Shown here piece by piece: positions 1 to 9,202 of a stretch of DNA of 64,000 nt (positions within the stretch are counted from its first letter, which is position 1; every line of letters starts with the position of its first letter). The notes under the pieces are model-generated. The model did not search any database and was not told where the DNA came from. It saw only the letters and a program-made list of their open reading frames with translations. This DNA is from Seramator thermalis (GTDB taxonomy: Bacteria; Bacteroidota; Bacteroidia; Bacteroidales; Dysgonomonadaceae), in the NCBI RefSeq assembly GCF_004138125.1, contig NZ_RXHS01000005.1:124001-188000 (forward strand), given 5' to 3'. Position numbers and translations under genes: made by a program.

Positions 1-810
1 GTAAATCGCCACACTATCACGTATGGCATTGAAAAGCAAAGCTGCCAGTCCTGTTCCAATGAGAATCCACCACGGAGAATTGTGAAACAGATTTTTCAAA
101 TCCTGTTTGACGGAAACATTTTCTTCGCTTTCAATTTGCGTTACGCGTTCTTTCGTCCAACTAAAACACAGTAAAAACAAAATGACACACACAACGCCGA
201 TTGTTCCAACGCCTAAAACCCATCCCGTAGGGTTGGTGCTAATTGAATTTTCTGTTGTTTTTATAATGGTTTCCCCTCCAAAATGTCCGGCATAAAAATC
301 GACCAACGGTTGCAACAGCATAAACGTTACAAAACTACCGATAAATGCAAACGACATTCGGTAGGAAGAAAGTGTGTTACGTTCAATCGGATTTGAAGTA
401 ATGGATCCTAACAATGAAGCATAAGGCACATTAATCAGCGAATACACAATCATCATCAGTGAATAGGTGACGTAAGCGTAAATCAGCTTTCCGGTTTGCC
501 CGAAATCGGGAGTGTAAAAAGTGATAACACCCATCACGGCAAAAGGAATAGCAAACCAAAGCAAGTATGGGCGATATTTTCCCCAGCGGGTTTTGGTACG
601 GTCGCTCATTATGCCCACGAATACATCGAAAAAAGAATCCCACAAACGTGCCACCAGGAACATCGTTCCGGCAGCTGCAGCCGTTATTCCGAAAACATCC
701 GTATAGAAAAACAGCGAATACATTCCGAAAATCTTCCAAAACATGGAAGAGGCTGCATCACCAAAACCATAACCAATCTTTTCCCTTAACCCGATTTTTT
801 CTGTAGTCAT
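1..810 (-). CDS. GPH-family sugar:cation symporter (MFS), 3' end beyond window
   Basis: The first 270 codons are present from an ATG at 808-810; the C-terminus lies outside the window. The N-terminus carries the glycoside-pentoside-hexuronide transporter signature (KIGYGFGDAASS), then SDRTKTRWGKYRP, the family's conserved cytoplasmic loop, with several hydrophobic segments. It closely resembles the complete transporter at 25590-27068. Its place at the end of the mannan cluster, 51 bp after the GH5 gene, suggests inner-membrane import of manno-oligosaccharides such as mannobiose. The substrate is inferred from context only. Family membership is near certain. Confidence 0.9.
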   Translation of the reverse strand, partial: MTTEKIGLREKIGYGFGDAASSMFWKIFGMYSLFFYTDVFGITAAAAGTMFLVARLWDSFFDVFVGIMSDRTKTRWGKYRPYLLWFAIPFAVMGVITFYTPDFGQTGKLIYAYVTYSLMMIVYSLINVPYASLLGSITSNPIERNTLSSYRMSFAFIGSFVTFMLLQPLVDFYAGHFGGETIIKTTENSISTNPTGWVLGVGTIGVVCVILFLLCFSWTKERVTQIESEENVSVKQDLKNLFHNSPWWILIGTGLAALLFNAIRDSVAIY

Positions 811-861
811 TCTTTTGTTTAATGCTAAAAAAATAAATCAATAATAGTTGTTTTTGTTGCT

Positions 862-1923
862 CTAATTTACGCTTTGTGCAGCAGGCATGGTATCTTTTGT
901 AAGAGCATCGACCAATTGCGTTCGATATGTTTTTGTTTGCGGGTCGTAAATACCAAATCCGGAATTCCATTCCCAGTACGCCCAGCTAAATCCTTGCTGT
1001 TCGAACCATCGGGAAAGGAAGCGCGTCCATTTTACTCGCGAATCCATATCGGCTTTTGAATAAGCTCCAAATTCACCGATATGTATGGGAATATTTTTTG
1101 ATTTTGACAAAGCAATGGCTGCCTGAAATTCATTCATTACCGCTTGCCGTTCGGCTTGCGTGTCGTTCCATTTTGTCCCCAGCCAGGCATCGGAACCTTC
1201 TACCCATTCAGCTCCCTGATGCGTGAACTGAAAAGGATTGTAGTAATGTATCGTGAGAATCAAATGATTATCATTCGGCACAATGGTAAGCGACTTCAAT
1301 GCCGAAATGCCACCCCATTCGGCAACACCCAGCAAAACGCAACGTTGAGGATTCGTTTCACGAATTACTCTCAACGCATCTCTGTAATAGTCGTTCCAAA
1401 GTCCGGCGGTAAGTTTGTCGTGTGGTTCATTTAATATTTCAAACACCAAACTGTCGGGATAATCCTTGAAATATTCCGAAATCTGTTTCCATTGAGCCAG
1501 AAATCGAGCTTTTTGTCCTTGCGGATCGGCCATTAAGTCGTTGTGGTGGTGCATGTTGATAATAATGTGCAATTTATTTTCCAAAGCAGCATCCACAACC
1601 GATTTTATCGTATTCAGAAATTCAGGATAAATGGTGTAGGGTGGTGTGCTCATGCTGCGGTCGTCCCTTTCCCATTTGATCGGAACACGAACATGCGTAA
1701 ATCCCAGTTCGGCAATTTTTCGAAAATCGTCTGCATCGAAAGGCGATTGCCACGATTGATCGGCTTCGAAGGTGTTGCCGATGTTTATCCCCCGTCCCAG
1801 CCGTTGATTCATTTCTGTGGCAGTTGCCCACTGTTTTTCGTGTGAAGGTTCAGAATTCGATTTTTGACAACTTGTAATAAAGGAAACAAGAATAAACAAT
1901 AAGATTGATTTGCTCATTTTCAT
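862..1923 (-). CDS. GH5 endo-beta-glycanase (endoglucanase/mannanase) lipoprotein
   Basis: The 353-residue protein is a glycoside hydrolase family 5 enzyme. FEILNEPH supplies the acid/base Glu166 and HIGEFGAY the nucleophile Glu284; the GRGINIGNTFEA motif near residue 43 is typical of cellulase-like GH5 members. A signal peptide ends in a lipobox with Cys19, so it is a lipoprotein. No carbohydrate-binding module is visible. It lies between a GH130 phosphorylase and a sugar transporter, so cleavage of the glucomannan backbone (beta-1,4-glucosyl or mannosyl links) is the likely role. The subfamily cannot be fixed by eye, so cellulase and mannanase both remain possible. Confidence 0.85.
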   Translation of the reverse strand: MKMSKSILLFILVSFITSCQKSNSEPSHEKQWATATEMNQRLGRGINIGNTFEADQSWQSPFDADDFRKIAELGFTHVRVPIKWERDDRSMSTPPYTIYPEFLNTIKSVVDAALENKLHIIINMHHHNDLMADPQGQKARFLAQWKQISEYFKDYPDSLVFEILNEPHDKLTAGLWNDYYRDALRVIRETNPQRCVLLGVAEWGGISALKSLTIVPNDNHLILTIHYYNPFQFTHQGAEWVEGSDAWLGTKWNDTQAERQAVMNEFQAAIALSKSKNIPIHIGEFGAYSKADMDSRVKWTRFLSRWFEQQGFSWAYWEWNSGFGIYDPQTKTYRTQLVDALTKDTMPAAQSVN

Positions 1924-2008
1924 TGTATTGAGTATATTACGATATTAGAAAAATAGTGTCGAAAGTTTGTCTGCTATATCTGATGCTAAGTTAAGCAAAA
2001 CTATTCGA

Positions 2009-3175
2009 TTAAAAGCCGATTGATTTGTTTTTGAGAATTAAATCTTTAATTTTTAATACAGAAGTATACGAATAAAATCCGTCAGACGGTGTGTTGAGAC
2101 AATAATCCACAAGCCTGTCGATGGTAGTGGTCGCCACATGCATGCGTGTATCGGAAGATGCATAATAAATGAACACTCTCCCGTCGTCATCGGCAATCCA
2201 GCCGTTACTGAATAATACATTGGATACATCGCCAATGCGTTCTTCTCCCTGAGGAGCCATAAAATATCCTCCGGGAGTTGCAGTCAATTGCGACGGATCT
2301 TCGAGTGACGTCATGTATAGATACAAAACATAACGCAAGCCGGCAGCGCAACCTCTTACTCCGTGAGCCAGGTGTAACCAACCTTTTGATGTTTTTATCG
2401 GTGCCGGTCCTTCGCCGTTTTTCATTTCCTTGATGGTGTGATAATAACGCCGGTCGATTATTTTCTCTTCGGTTATGATGGCTTTTTCTATGTTATCAAC
2501 CAATGCCCAGCCAATTCCTCCTCCTGATCCGGCATCAATGAAACTGTCCTGCGGACGAGTATAAAAAGCATATTTTCCATCTACAAATTCGGGATGCAGC
2601 ACCACATTGCGCTGCTGACTTTTTGATTGAAGATCTGGTAAGCGTTCCCAATTCTTCAAATCCTTTGTACGGGCAATTCCTGCACTTGCAGTAGCTGCAG
2701 ACAAATCGGGATTATTTTTGTCTTTTCTCTCTGCACAAAAAATGCCGTAGATCCAACCATCTTCGTGGGCTGTAAGGCGCATGTCGTAAATGTTTGTTGC
2801 CGGTTCATCAGTTTCGGGCATGGTAATCGGTTCTTCCCAAAATCTGAAATGATCAATTCCGTTAGGACTTTCGGCAACGGCAAAAAACGATTTTCTGTCC
2901 ACACCTTCCACTCTTCCTACCAAAAGATATTTATCGTGCCATTTGATAGCACCGGAATTCATTACAGCGTTCATCCCAATTCTTTCCAACAGAAAAGGAT
3001 TGGTCTTTTCATTCAAATCGTATCGCCATGCAACAGGGACATGAGCTGCGGTAAGAATGGGATTTTTGTAACGTTGAAACCATCCGTTGCTCTCTTCAAC
3101 GGGCATATTTGTTTTGGTAATCAATTTTTCCTGATTTTCAAACAATTTTTTTACTCGGTTTTGAAATGGGTTCAT
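2009..3175 (-). CDS. GH130 4-O-beta-D-mannosyl-D-glucose phosphorylase
   Basis: The 388-residue protein has no signal peptide and is predicted cytoplasmic. It is similar over its length to GH130 subfamily 1 enzymes, which use phosphate to split beta-1,4-mannosyl-glucose into mannose-1-phosphate and glucose. The [11 protein letters not shown] motif and Asp131 (in NIYDMRLT) match the phosphate- and substrate-site pattern; Asp131 is the residue described as general acid in the Bacteroides fragilis enzyme. It sits 16 bp after a GH26 mannanase. In known pathways a mannobiose 2-epimerase supplies its substrate, and that gene is not in the window. Confidence 0.9.
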   Translation of the reverse strand: MNPFQNRVKKLFENQEKLITKTNMPVEESNGWFQRYKNPILTAAHVPVAWRYDLNEKTNPFLLERIGMNAVMNSGAIKWHDKYLLVGRVEGVDRKSFFAVAESPNGIDHFRFWEEPITMPETDEPATNIYDMRLTAHEDGWIYGIFCAERKDKNNPDLSAATASAGIARTKDLKNWERLPDLQSKSQQRNVVLHPEFVDGKYAFYTRPQDSFIDAGSGGGIGWALVDNIEKAIITEEKIIDRRYYHTIKEMKNGEGPAPIKTSKGWLHLAHGVRGCAAGLRYVLYLYMTSLEDPSQLTATPGGYFMAPQGEERIGDVSNVLFSNGWIADDDGRVFIYYASSDTRMHVATTTIDRLVDYCLNTPSDGFYSYTSVLKIKDLILKNKSIGF

Positions 3176-3191
3176 AACTATTTACTTCAAT

Positions 3192-4331
3192 TTATTTGTA
3201 TAAATTCGGAATATCTTTACAAAAAAGCGTTTTCGGAGAATGATAAAACTTTATAAAATCTGCAGCTGATTTTTGACCGGGGTAGGGTGCATAATAATGA
3301 TTTTCTCTTTCCCTTGCATTTCGCCAAACCATGACGTAACTAATTGGATATTTATCAACTATGGGCAGTAAAACGCCTGTCCACCAATTGGCAATTGGGA
3401 TGGCTTCCAGCCCGGTTTCGGTTAAAGCAATGGGTTTATTTCGCTTTTTCCCCTCGTCGGTCATAAATGAAAGAATGGTATTTAGCGAATTTTGAAAGGA
3501 TTCGATTCCGGCTTCGTTGTCGCGGTGATAACCGTCGAGGCCCAAAATATCGACATATTCGTCGCCCGGATAACGTTCCATATAAATCTGTCCGGGCCCT
3601 TGAATATCCGGAGAATAAGCATAAAGCAAGTTATTCACTCCTTTTCCCCGAAAAAATTCGACCGTCATCTTCCAAAGTTGCTTATATTCTTCGGTCGCAC
3701 AAAGGTCTTTGCCCCACCAGAACCAGCTTCCGGTATGTTCGTGCCAGGGACGGAAAACAATCGGTATCTTTGTCCCGTCCTCGGTTTTCAACGAATTGAA
3801 AAAATCGGCAGCACTTTGTAGCCAACGCAAAAATTTATTGTGATTTTGTCCACCGGGAAGAACGCTGGCAACAGCATTTTCTTCATTTTTTACATCCCAC
3901 GAATCACCATCAGTAAGAGGGTTGTTCACATGCCAGCTCATTGTTATCATTCCGCCACGTTGGTATTGACGAATGATTTCCTGTCGGATTTTTTCGAAAG
4001 AAACGTTGTCAATGTTTTTTTCGCTCCCCAATTCTATTCTTCCCAAATCGAATCCCATCACGGCAGGATAATCGCCAACAACACTTTTCACATCCGAACG
4101 CCCATCATCGCCTTCCCAGCCAATTCCGTACAATGGATCGTCCTGATGACCAAACATGAATCCTTTTTCTGAAATGACTTTCAGATTTTTGAGAAGATTT
4201 TGGGTTTCGGGGGTTAAAGTTTTTAATCTATTATTCTGATTGTTGTATTTTATCTCTAATTGTTGTGAAAAACCATTTATGCAAATAAAAGACAACATCA
4301 TGATTATTATTCGAAAGCGATATTTTTTCAT
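3192..4331 (-). CDS. GH26 beta-mannanase, secreted
   Basis: The 379-residue protein has a cleavable signal peptide ending near GFSQQ and no lipobox, which suggests a periplasmic location. The GH26 fold is shown by GHQDD near residue 61, FRPWHEHTGSWFWWG with acid/base Glu198, and IALTETG with nucleophile Glu305. The sequence resembles Bacteroides GH26 enzymes that release mannobiose. It lies 9 bp after a second GH26 gene and 16 bp before the GH130 phosphorylase, so it probably makes mannobiose for the phosphorolytic pathway. Endo versus exo action cannot be told from sequence alone. Confidence 0.92.
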   Translation of the reverse strand: MKKYRFRIIIMMLSFICINGFSQQLEIKYNNQNNRLKTLTPETQNLLKNLKVISEKGFMFGHQDDPLYGIGWEGDDGRSDVKSVVGDYPAVMGFDLGRIELGSEKNIDNVSFEKIRQEIIRQYQRGGMITMSWHVNNPLTDGDSWDVKNEENAVASVLPGGQNHNKFLRWLQSAADFFNSLKTEDGTKIPIVFRPWHEHTGSWFWWGKDLCATEEYKQLWKMTVEFFRGKGVNNLLYAYSPDIQGPGQIYMERYPGDEYVDILGLDGYHRDNEAGIESFQNSLNTILSFMTDEGKKRNKPIALTETGLEAIPIANWWTGVLLPIVDKYPISYVMVWRNARERENHYYAPYPGQKSAADFIKFYHSPKTLFCKDIPNLYK

Positions 4332-4340
4332 GTTAAAAAA

Positions 4341-5669
4341 TTATTTTAAGTCAGGCATTTGATCCCGAGTTATAACGTGAGGATTATTCATCACCGTTTG
4401 CCAATAGGCAGCACCATTGTGAGAATCATCTCTTGTATGACTGCCATACCATGGCATGAACCAAAGCCAGGTATCACCTTTTTGGAACATCAAATCAGGA
4501 TCTGGAATGCCTCCACATTCCGAAAGTGCAATCATTTTTCTGTTTGATATAATAGCTTTAACTTTATTGAATTCCGTCAATTGTGAATCATGAATATTTG
4601 TTGTTGGGTACAAATCTCGTCCCACGATATCCACATATTCGTCACCGGGATACCAGTCGGCATCATTCCCTTCGGAAGTCCACACCCAAATCAAATTATC
4701 CAGATGATGATAATGGATCATCCTTTCGAACATGAGTTTCCAAAGCGATTTGAATGGTGCAGCTCCTTTTGCTCCCCACCAAAACCATCCGCCGGCAGCT
4801 TCATGCAAGGGTCGCCAAATTACAGGAATGCCTTTTGATTTCAAAATATTAAGATAACCGGAGATGGTATCGATGTCTTTTATCATTAATCGATATTCTT
4901 CGGAATTTTCGTCCGAAATTTTACTGATATCGAAAAGCGTTTGATCGGATTTACTCCCGTAATAGAATGCATATTGATCTGAAATGCCACTGTTTGCAGG
5001 TACATTCCAATGCCACATGGCAGCTACAAGTCCTCCGGCTTTCCACCAATTTTCCACTACACTTGTATTGCTATAATCAATCCAGTTGGATGGGGAAAAA
5101 ACAAAATGAATAAAATCAAAACAATTCAGTGCAGGATATTTCTCCGTTTGAGCATAAACCCAATCGGCCTCATCCGTGTTCCAGTTGACGTTTGCCATTG
5201 TTCCTGAAATGGTTTTTATTCCGTAGGTCTGCTTTAAAAAGTTCATAACATTTTGTGCTTCAGGAGAAAAAGTTCTTGCAGGCGGTGTGTAAGTAGTAAA
5301 AGTCAACCTAATTTCTGTAGAAATAAATGCTCCTGTTGGCCCTTTAATTATATTCGCTGGAATTATTAGCTCGTAAGTCGTCCCTTCTTTCAATTCCGGT
5401 AAAAAAATCTGCAAATTTTTTTGAATTCCCGGCCTAATATCAGTTAATACATTTCCATTTAAGGTGATATTGTAAGGAACTTTTAATGTTACATTAACAT
5501 CAAAAATCAGAACAATTTCCTTTGTATAAATTGAAACATCTGTCTCATTATTTGTCGGGGTAGATGAAATTAATTCCGGAGAAAATGTTTCAATAATGCC
5601 ATTCCCTGATTTCTTACAGGAAAACAATGATAGTAAAAATAAAAACAAAATAACAAATCGATGATTCAT
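4341..5669 (-). CDS. GH26 beta-mannanase lipoprotein with N-terminal Ig-like domain
   Basis: I chose the ATG at 5667-5669 because it gives a clean lipoprotein signal with lipobox Cys18; an upstream in-frame ATG at 5729 would add 20 residues in front of it. About residues 30-130 form a Big_5/bacterial Ig-like domain (STPTNNETDVS and a beta-strand pattern). The GH26 catalytic domain follows with IWRPLHEAAGGWFWWG (acid/base Glu290) and IALSECGG (nucleophile Glu384). The residues after the lipobox (KKSGNG) are not acidic. It is the first enzyme gene after the hairpin at 5734-5781. Mannan backbone cleavage is well supported; surface or periplasmic placement is unclear. Confidence 0.9.
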   Translation of the reverse strand: MNHRFVILFLFLLSLFSCKKSGNGIIETFSPELISSTPTNNETDVSIYTKEIVLIFDVNVTLKVPYNITLNGNVLTDIRPGIQKNLQIFLPELKEGTTYELIIPANIIKGPTGAFISTEIRLTFTTYTPPARTFSPEAQNVMNFLKQTYGIKTISGTMANVNWNTDEADWVYAQTEKYPALNCFDFIHFVFSPSNWIDYSNTSVVENWWKAGGLVAAMWHWNVPANSGISDQYAFYYGSKSDQTLFDISKISDENSEEYRLMIKDIDTISGYLNILKSKGIPVIWRPLHEAAGGWFWWGAKGAAPFKSLWKLMFERMIHYHHLDNLIWVWTSEGNDADWYPGDEYVDIVGRDLYPTTNIHDSQLTEFNKVKAIISNRKMIALSECGGIPDPDLMFQKGDTWLWFMPWYGSHTRDDSHNGAAYWQTVMNNPHVITRDQMPDLK

Positions 5670-5733
5670 GAGTACAAATTTCGAAGTGGCGCAATATCCC
5701 AAGCTTAATAAAATATGAGAAAAAACCATAAAA

Positions 5734-5781
5734 AGAGGATGTCGTAAAAATCAATACTCATTAATTTTTTTGACACCCTCT
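5734..5781 (-). terminator. Terminator-like hairpin between binding-protein and mannanase genes
   Basis: Ten-base arms at 5734-5743 and 5772-5781 pair with one G-U, and the A/T-rich inner part can extend the stem. On the minus strand the stem is followed by a T-rich stretch (TTTTTATGGTTTTTTC). It lies 16 bp past the stop of the six-repeat binding protein and about 65 bp before the chosen start of the next gene. It may act as a partial terminator that lowers enzyme expression relative to SusC/SusD. Confidence 0.6.
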
Positions 5782-5797
5782 CCAACAATCTATTTTT

Positions 5798-7912
5798 TTA
5801 CCTTATTTTTTCAAAACGAACATTATCGATACACATATTCACAAATCCTGCATCTCCTGCCGTAGCCAGTCCGAAATCTTGTGTAATGTTTTGAACGTTT
5901 GGTAAAATGTTTGTTCCATATCCGTCATTATCTTTGAAATCCGTTAAAGGAATAGTTACTGTGTACCAACCACCTCTATTTTCCATTCCGGGAATGATAG
6001 CCCAGAAATCCCCATCGGTACCTTTGAGACGAAATTTAAATGCCATCGTCGTTCCGCCCAAAACATTGACATCCATTTTTATAGCCCACTCATCAACTGT
6101 TACCCCAGTAACTTTTAGATCATTCTGGCTATTTCTCCAGAAGAAATCAACCCAACCGGATGGCAAATCCTGATTGATTCGGAAATAGTTTCCACTCAAC
6201 GATAGAGCAGGATCATTTTCTACTTTTCCGTAACTTCCCCACCACGAATTTTTCCCGTCAAAATCAAAAAACACATAACTTGGATCGGTAATAGGATCGG
6301 TTCCACTTATAGTTATTGGAACAGAAACTTCTTTACCTGCAAAAGTGATCAACTTTAAAGTTACTGCACCTTTTGCGGCATTTTCAGGTACATAAACCTC
6401 CAGCAAGGTTGCCGAACGAGTTCCAAATTGGGTTGCTTTCACATTATTCTGGAAAATAACCGATTCAACCAAATTTAATTTTGTTCCTTGAATAACCAGC
6501 AATTGACCAGGTTTTGCACTTGCGGGGATGCTCGTTATAACCGGAATATCGGCTTCGGTTACCGTGAGTTCACTTGGAGATGAAATTTCGGTTCCATTCA
6601 CTGTAACAAATTTTACAATGCCACTTGTTGCATCAGTTGGAACATTAACAACAAATGAGGTAGATGAACTTGGTTCAACATTCACGGTCTTAGCTGCAGA
6701 TGGGAATATCACTTTTCTTATCAAATCCAAGTCACTTCCTGTAACGGTTAATTCACTTCCAGCCATTAATGAATTTGGCGATAAAGCGGTAATTGTTGGG
6801 TTTACATAATTAAATTCAGGCGTATCGATCGTTTTAGTGGAGAAAGTAACAAGAGTTGCCACTTTTGAATTGGCTGTTTCCGGCACTATTACAGAGATTT
6901 CTGTTTCTGATTTGGCATTAATTTGCCCCTCTATATCACCAAATTTTATGCTTGCAACCAAATCCAAATCTTTACCTTTGATAGTTAAAGTGTGGCCATT
7001 TTTAACTGTTCTTGGATCGACCCCGAGATTTGAAGGCATTACGGTAATCAGTTTCTTGTTTCCTTTTACTTCGAGACCCGATTTGGTAATCAATTTTAGG
7101 GTATCGTCCTGGGCTTCCAGTGGTACATTTACTGTAATTTGTGTGGAATCGGCATTTAAAATAACCTCATCTACTATTTTATCTCCGCCAAACTTAACAC
7201 CCGCTACCAAGTCCAGATTTGTACCTGTAATATTGATGTTATTTCCCGGTTTCACAGTAACAGGAGAAAATTCTGTGAATGTAGGTAAAATAATATTGAT
7301 TACTTCGTTAGAGTAGATTTCAATAGGTATTTCTTCTCCGTTCGATAAAATGATTTTTCCTGTTTGAGCTTCATCCGGAACCCTTACTTGCAGTTGATCT
7401 CGGGACTGAGATACAAAATCTTTTGATTCCACCTCAACATTGTCAACAAAGATTACTTTTTTAATCAAATTCAGGTAGTCGCCTTTCACAGTAAGTATTT
7501 GACCGGCTCTTAAAGTAGTGGGAGTAATACTGCTTATGGATATAGGTTCTGAAAATGTGAGAGGAGTTAATGTTTGAATATCTCCTTGTGGTGTTTTTAA
7601 GATTACTTTACCCGGACCAGCATTCTGAGGAATGGTAACCCGAATTTCTCTTTCGTTGACAACTTCAATTTCACTAACTTCTACTGTTTCTCCAGATGTC
7701 AGGCCCTGAAAAACTACAGCTGTAACTTTATCGAGATTGCTCCCTATGAACCTGAGTTCACCACCTCTTAAGGCAGGTGATGGACCAAATGCTTTTAAAA
7801 CTATCGAAGTGTCGACGGCTTCTTCATTATCGCATCCGGTATATAAACCTCCATTGATAATCAATATAAAAATTATCAGCCATGAATACCATTTATTTTT
7901 ATGTGTTTGCAT
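5798..7912 (-). CDS. Surface glycan-binding lipoprotein with six IPT/TIG repeats
   Basis: The 704-residue lipoprotein (lipobox Cys27, followed by acidic DNEE) contains six tandem IPT/TIG Ig-like repeats of about 80 residues from about 40 to 535. Each carries a G-x-x-L-x-L-V-x-x-V-x-F core. The C-terminal ~160 residues start near FFDFDGKNSWWG and are rich in Trp, Phe and Tyr. They resemble the xyloglucan-binding domain of SGBP-B type proteins and end in CIDNVRF. It is the fourth gene after SusC, the usual place of a SusE/F-like binding protein. It probably holds mannan at the cell surface; the ligand is inferred from neighbours. The repeats act as a long spacer. Confidence 0.85.
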   Translation of the reverse strand: MQTHKNKWYSWLIIFILIINGGLYTGCDNEEAVDTSIVLKAFGPSPALRGGELRFIGSNLDKVTAVVFQGLTSGETVEVSEIEVVNEREIRVTIPQNAGPGKVILKTPQGDIQTLTPLTFSEPISISSITPTTLRAGQILTVKGDYLNLIKKVIFVDNVEVESKDFVSQSRDQLQVRVPDEAQTGKIILSNGEEIPIEIYSNEVINIILPTFTEFSPVTVKPGNNINITGTNLDLVAGVKFGGDKIVDEVILNADSTQITVNVPLEAQDDTLKLITKSGLEVKGNKKLITVMPSNLGVDPRTVKNGHTLTIKGKDLDLVASIKFGDIEGQINAKSETEISVIVPETANSKVATLVTFSTKTIDTPEFNYVNPTITALSPNSLMAGSELTVTGSDLDLIRKVIFPSAAKTVNVEPSSSTSFVVNVPTDATSGIVKFVTVNGTEISSPSELTVTEADIPVITSIPASAKPGQLLVIQGTKLNLVESVIFQNNVKATQFGTRSATLLEVYVPENAAKGAVTLKLITFAGKEVSVPITISGTDPITDPSYVFFDFDGKNSWWGSYGKVENDPALSLSGNYFRINQDLPSGWVDFFWRNSQNDLKVTGVTVDEWAIKMDVNVLGGTTMAFKFRLKGTDGDFWAIIPGMENRGGWYTVTIPLTDFKDNDGYGTNILPNVQNITQDFGLATAGDAGFVNMCIDNVRFEKIR

Positions 7913-7934
7913 TTTTTCAAGATTTATGGATTAA

Positions 7935-9176
7935 TTATTCAATTGGAACCACCCTAATGTTGTCAATACAAATATATGGTGTACAGTCTGTACCCGCAAT
8001 TCCTCCGTGATAAACAAAGAAAGTTAAGCCTCCATAATTCCCTGGCCCTGCTACTTGAAGCGCTTTTCCGGTATGGTCATATTTGAAGTCTTTGAGTGGG
8101 AATGATACAGTTATCCATCCATCAGTCTGATAAGAACCACTTGATTCCCAAGGCCGCCACAACCCCCTCGGGGTGACTCCATCCGCTATATAACCATTGG
8201 TGTCTTTGGTTGACCATGGAGTAAAAATCATTTGCAGTGCGCCAGCCGACCAACTTTGCGTAACATTGATTTCAAACTTTAATTGTGCCGAGTCTATTGG
8301 AATAGAGAATAAATCTCCTTCAGGACGTCCGTTTGAAATTCCCCAAAGATTAAATGAAAAATTATCTTCATCCCACGTGGATAAATCCCCTTTCATGTTT
8401 CCTGAAAAGTAAACATAATTTCCACTAATACCTTCAGGATTGCTGTTGGCAATTTTTCCTGAGCGCCATCCTCCCGATGCGTTTTTGTTGTCCCAATCGA
8501 GAATAATACCTCTGTCATCCCTGAATTGAAATTTCGATCGCCCCGTTCCATAAATGGATTTGACATTGATATATCCTTTTTGTGATCCTTCTGGGATTTT
8601 AAATACAATTTTTGTTTTTTCTATACTTAATATTTCAGTTACAGGAACATTCCCTGGCATGTTAACAGTGAGCGGAACATTTGGATCGTCGATAAAATAA
8701 TCGCCATAGAGCGTTGCAATTTCCCCATCATGGGCGTATTCGCAAGAAATGCTTGCTACTGAAGGATTTGGAACTTGAACACCAAAATCGTATGCAATTG
8801 TGTCATTATTTTTAGTTATCATGTAGATCTTGTTCGTAACGACCGAAGGAATTTCGTTCGGCACATTCACAAACAAAGTGTTTCTAGTAATAAAACTGGA
8901 ATTCAAGATGGCTTTCTTGTCATTAAACCACATCTCCTTGATGCTCGTCAAGTTATCACCTACCAATACTATTGTATTGTTCATATAAGCTTTAACTAAT
9001 AGAGAGTCAGCTGATTCAGGATTCGGAACTCGTACATAGTATATATCCGGAATGCCATCTGTACTCTCATACTTATCCGGATTATCATCGCAAGACACCC
9101 ATCCCATGCAAACCAACGTCGCGAATATAACTATCAGCAAATTGTTATAGTCTTTTATATAAAGTTTATTTTTCAT
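7935..9176 (-). CDS. Surface glycan-binding lipoprotein, IPT/TIG plus C-terminal binding domain
   Basis: I chose the ATG at 9174-9176 rather than 9206. It removes a 10-residue extension that overlaps the upstream SusD stop and gives a normal lipoprotein signal with lipobox GWVSC and acidic DDNPD after it. The 413-residue protein has about two Ig-like IPT/TIG domains followed by a C-terminal domain starting near ILDWDNKNASGGW. That domain is similar to the one in the next gene, including the CIDNIRVVP ending. It lies directly after SusD, so it is an SGBP of the mannan locus, probably exposed on the outer surface. Confidence 0.82.
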   Translation of the reverse strand: MKNKLYIKDYNNLLIVIFATLVCMGWVSCDDNPDKYESTDGIPDIYYVRVPNPESADSLLVKAYMNNTIVLVGDNLTSIKEMWFNDKKAILNSSFITRNTLFVNVPNEIPSVVTNKIYMITKNNDTIAYDFGVQVPNPSVASISCEYAHDGEIATLYGDYFIDDPNVPLTVNMPGNVPVTEILSIEKTKIVFKIPEGSQKGYINVKSIYGTGRSKFQFRDDRGIILDWDNKNASGGWRSGKIANSNPEGISGNYVYFSGNMKGDLSTWDEDNFSFNLWGISNGRPEGDLFSIPIDSAQLKFEINVTQSWSAGALQMIFTPWSTKDTNGYIADGVTPRGLWRPWESSGSYQTDGWITVSFPLKDFKYDHTGKALQVAGPGNYGGLTFFVYHGGIAGTDCTPYICIDNIRVVPIE

Positions 9177-9202
9177 ATTTTTAAATTCAATTGTTTTAAG
9201 AA

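Noticed and set aside
1996-2003. TAGTTTTG match on the minus strand between GH130 and GH5
   Set aside because: There is no -33 partner and the gap lies within a co-oriented gene run. Single-box matches are common by chance in A/T-rich DNA, so I did not call a promoter.
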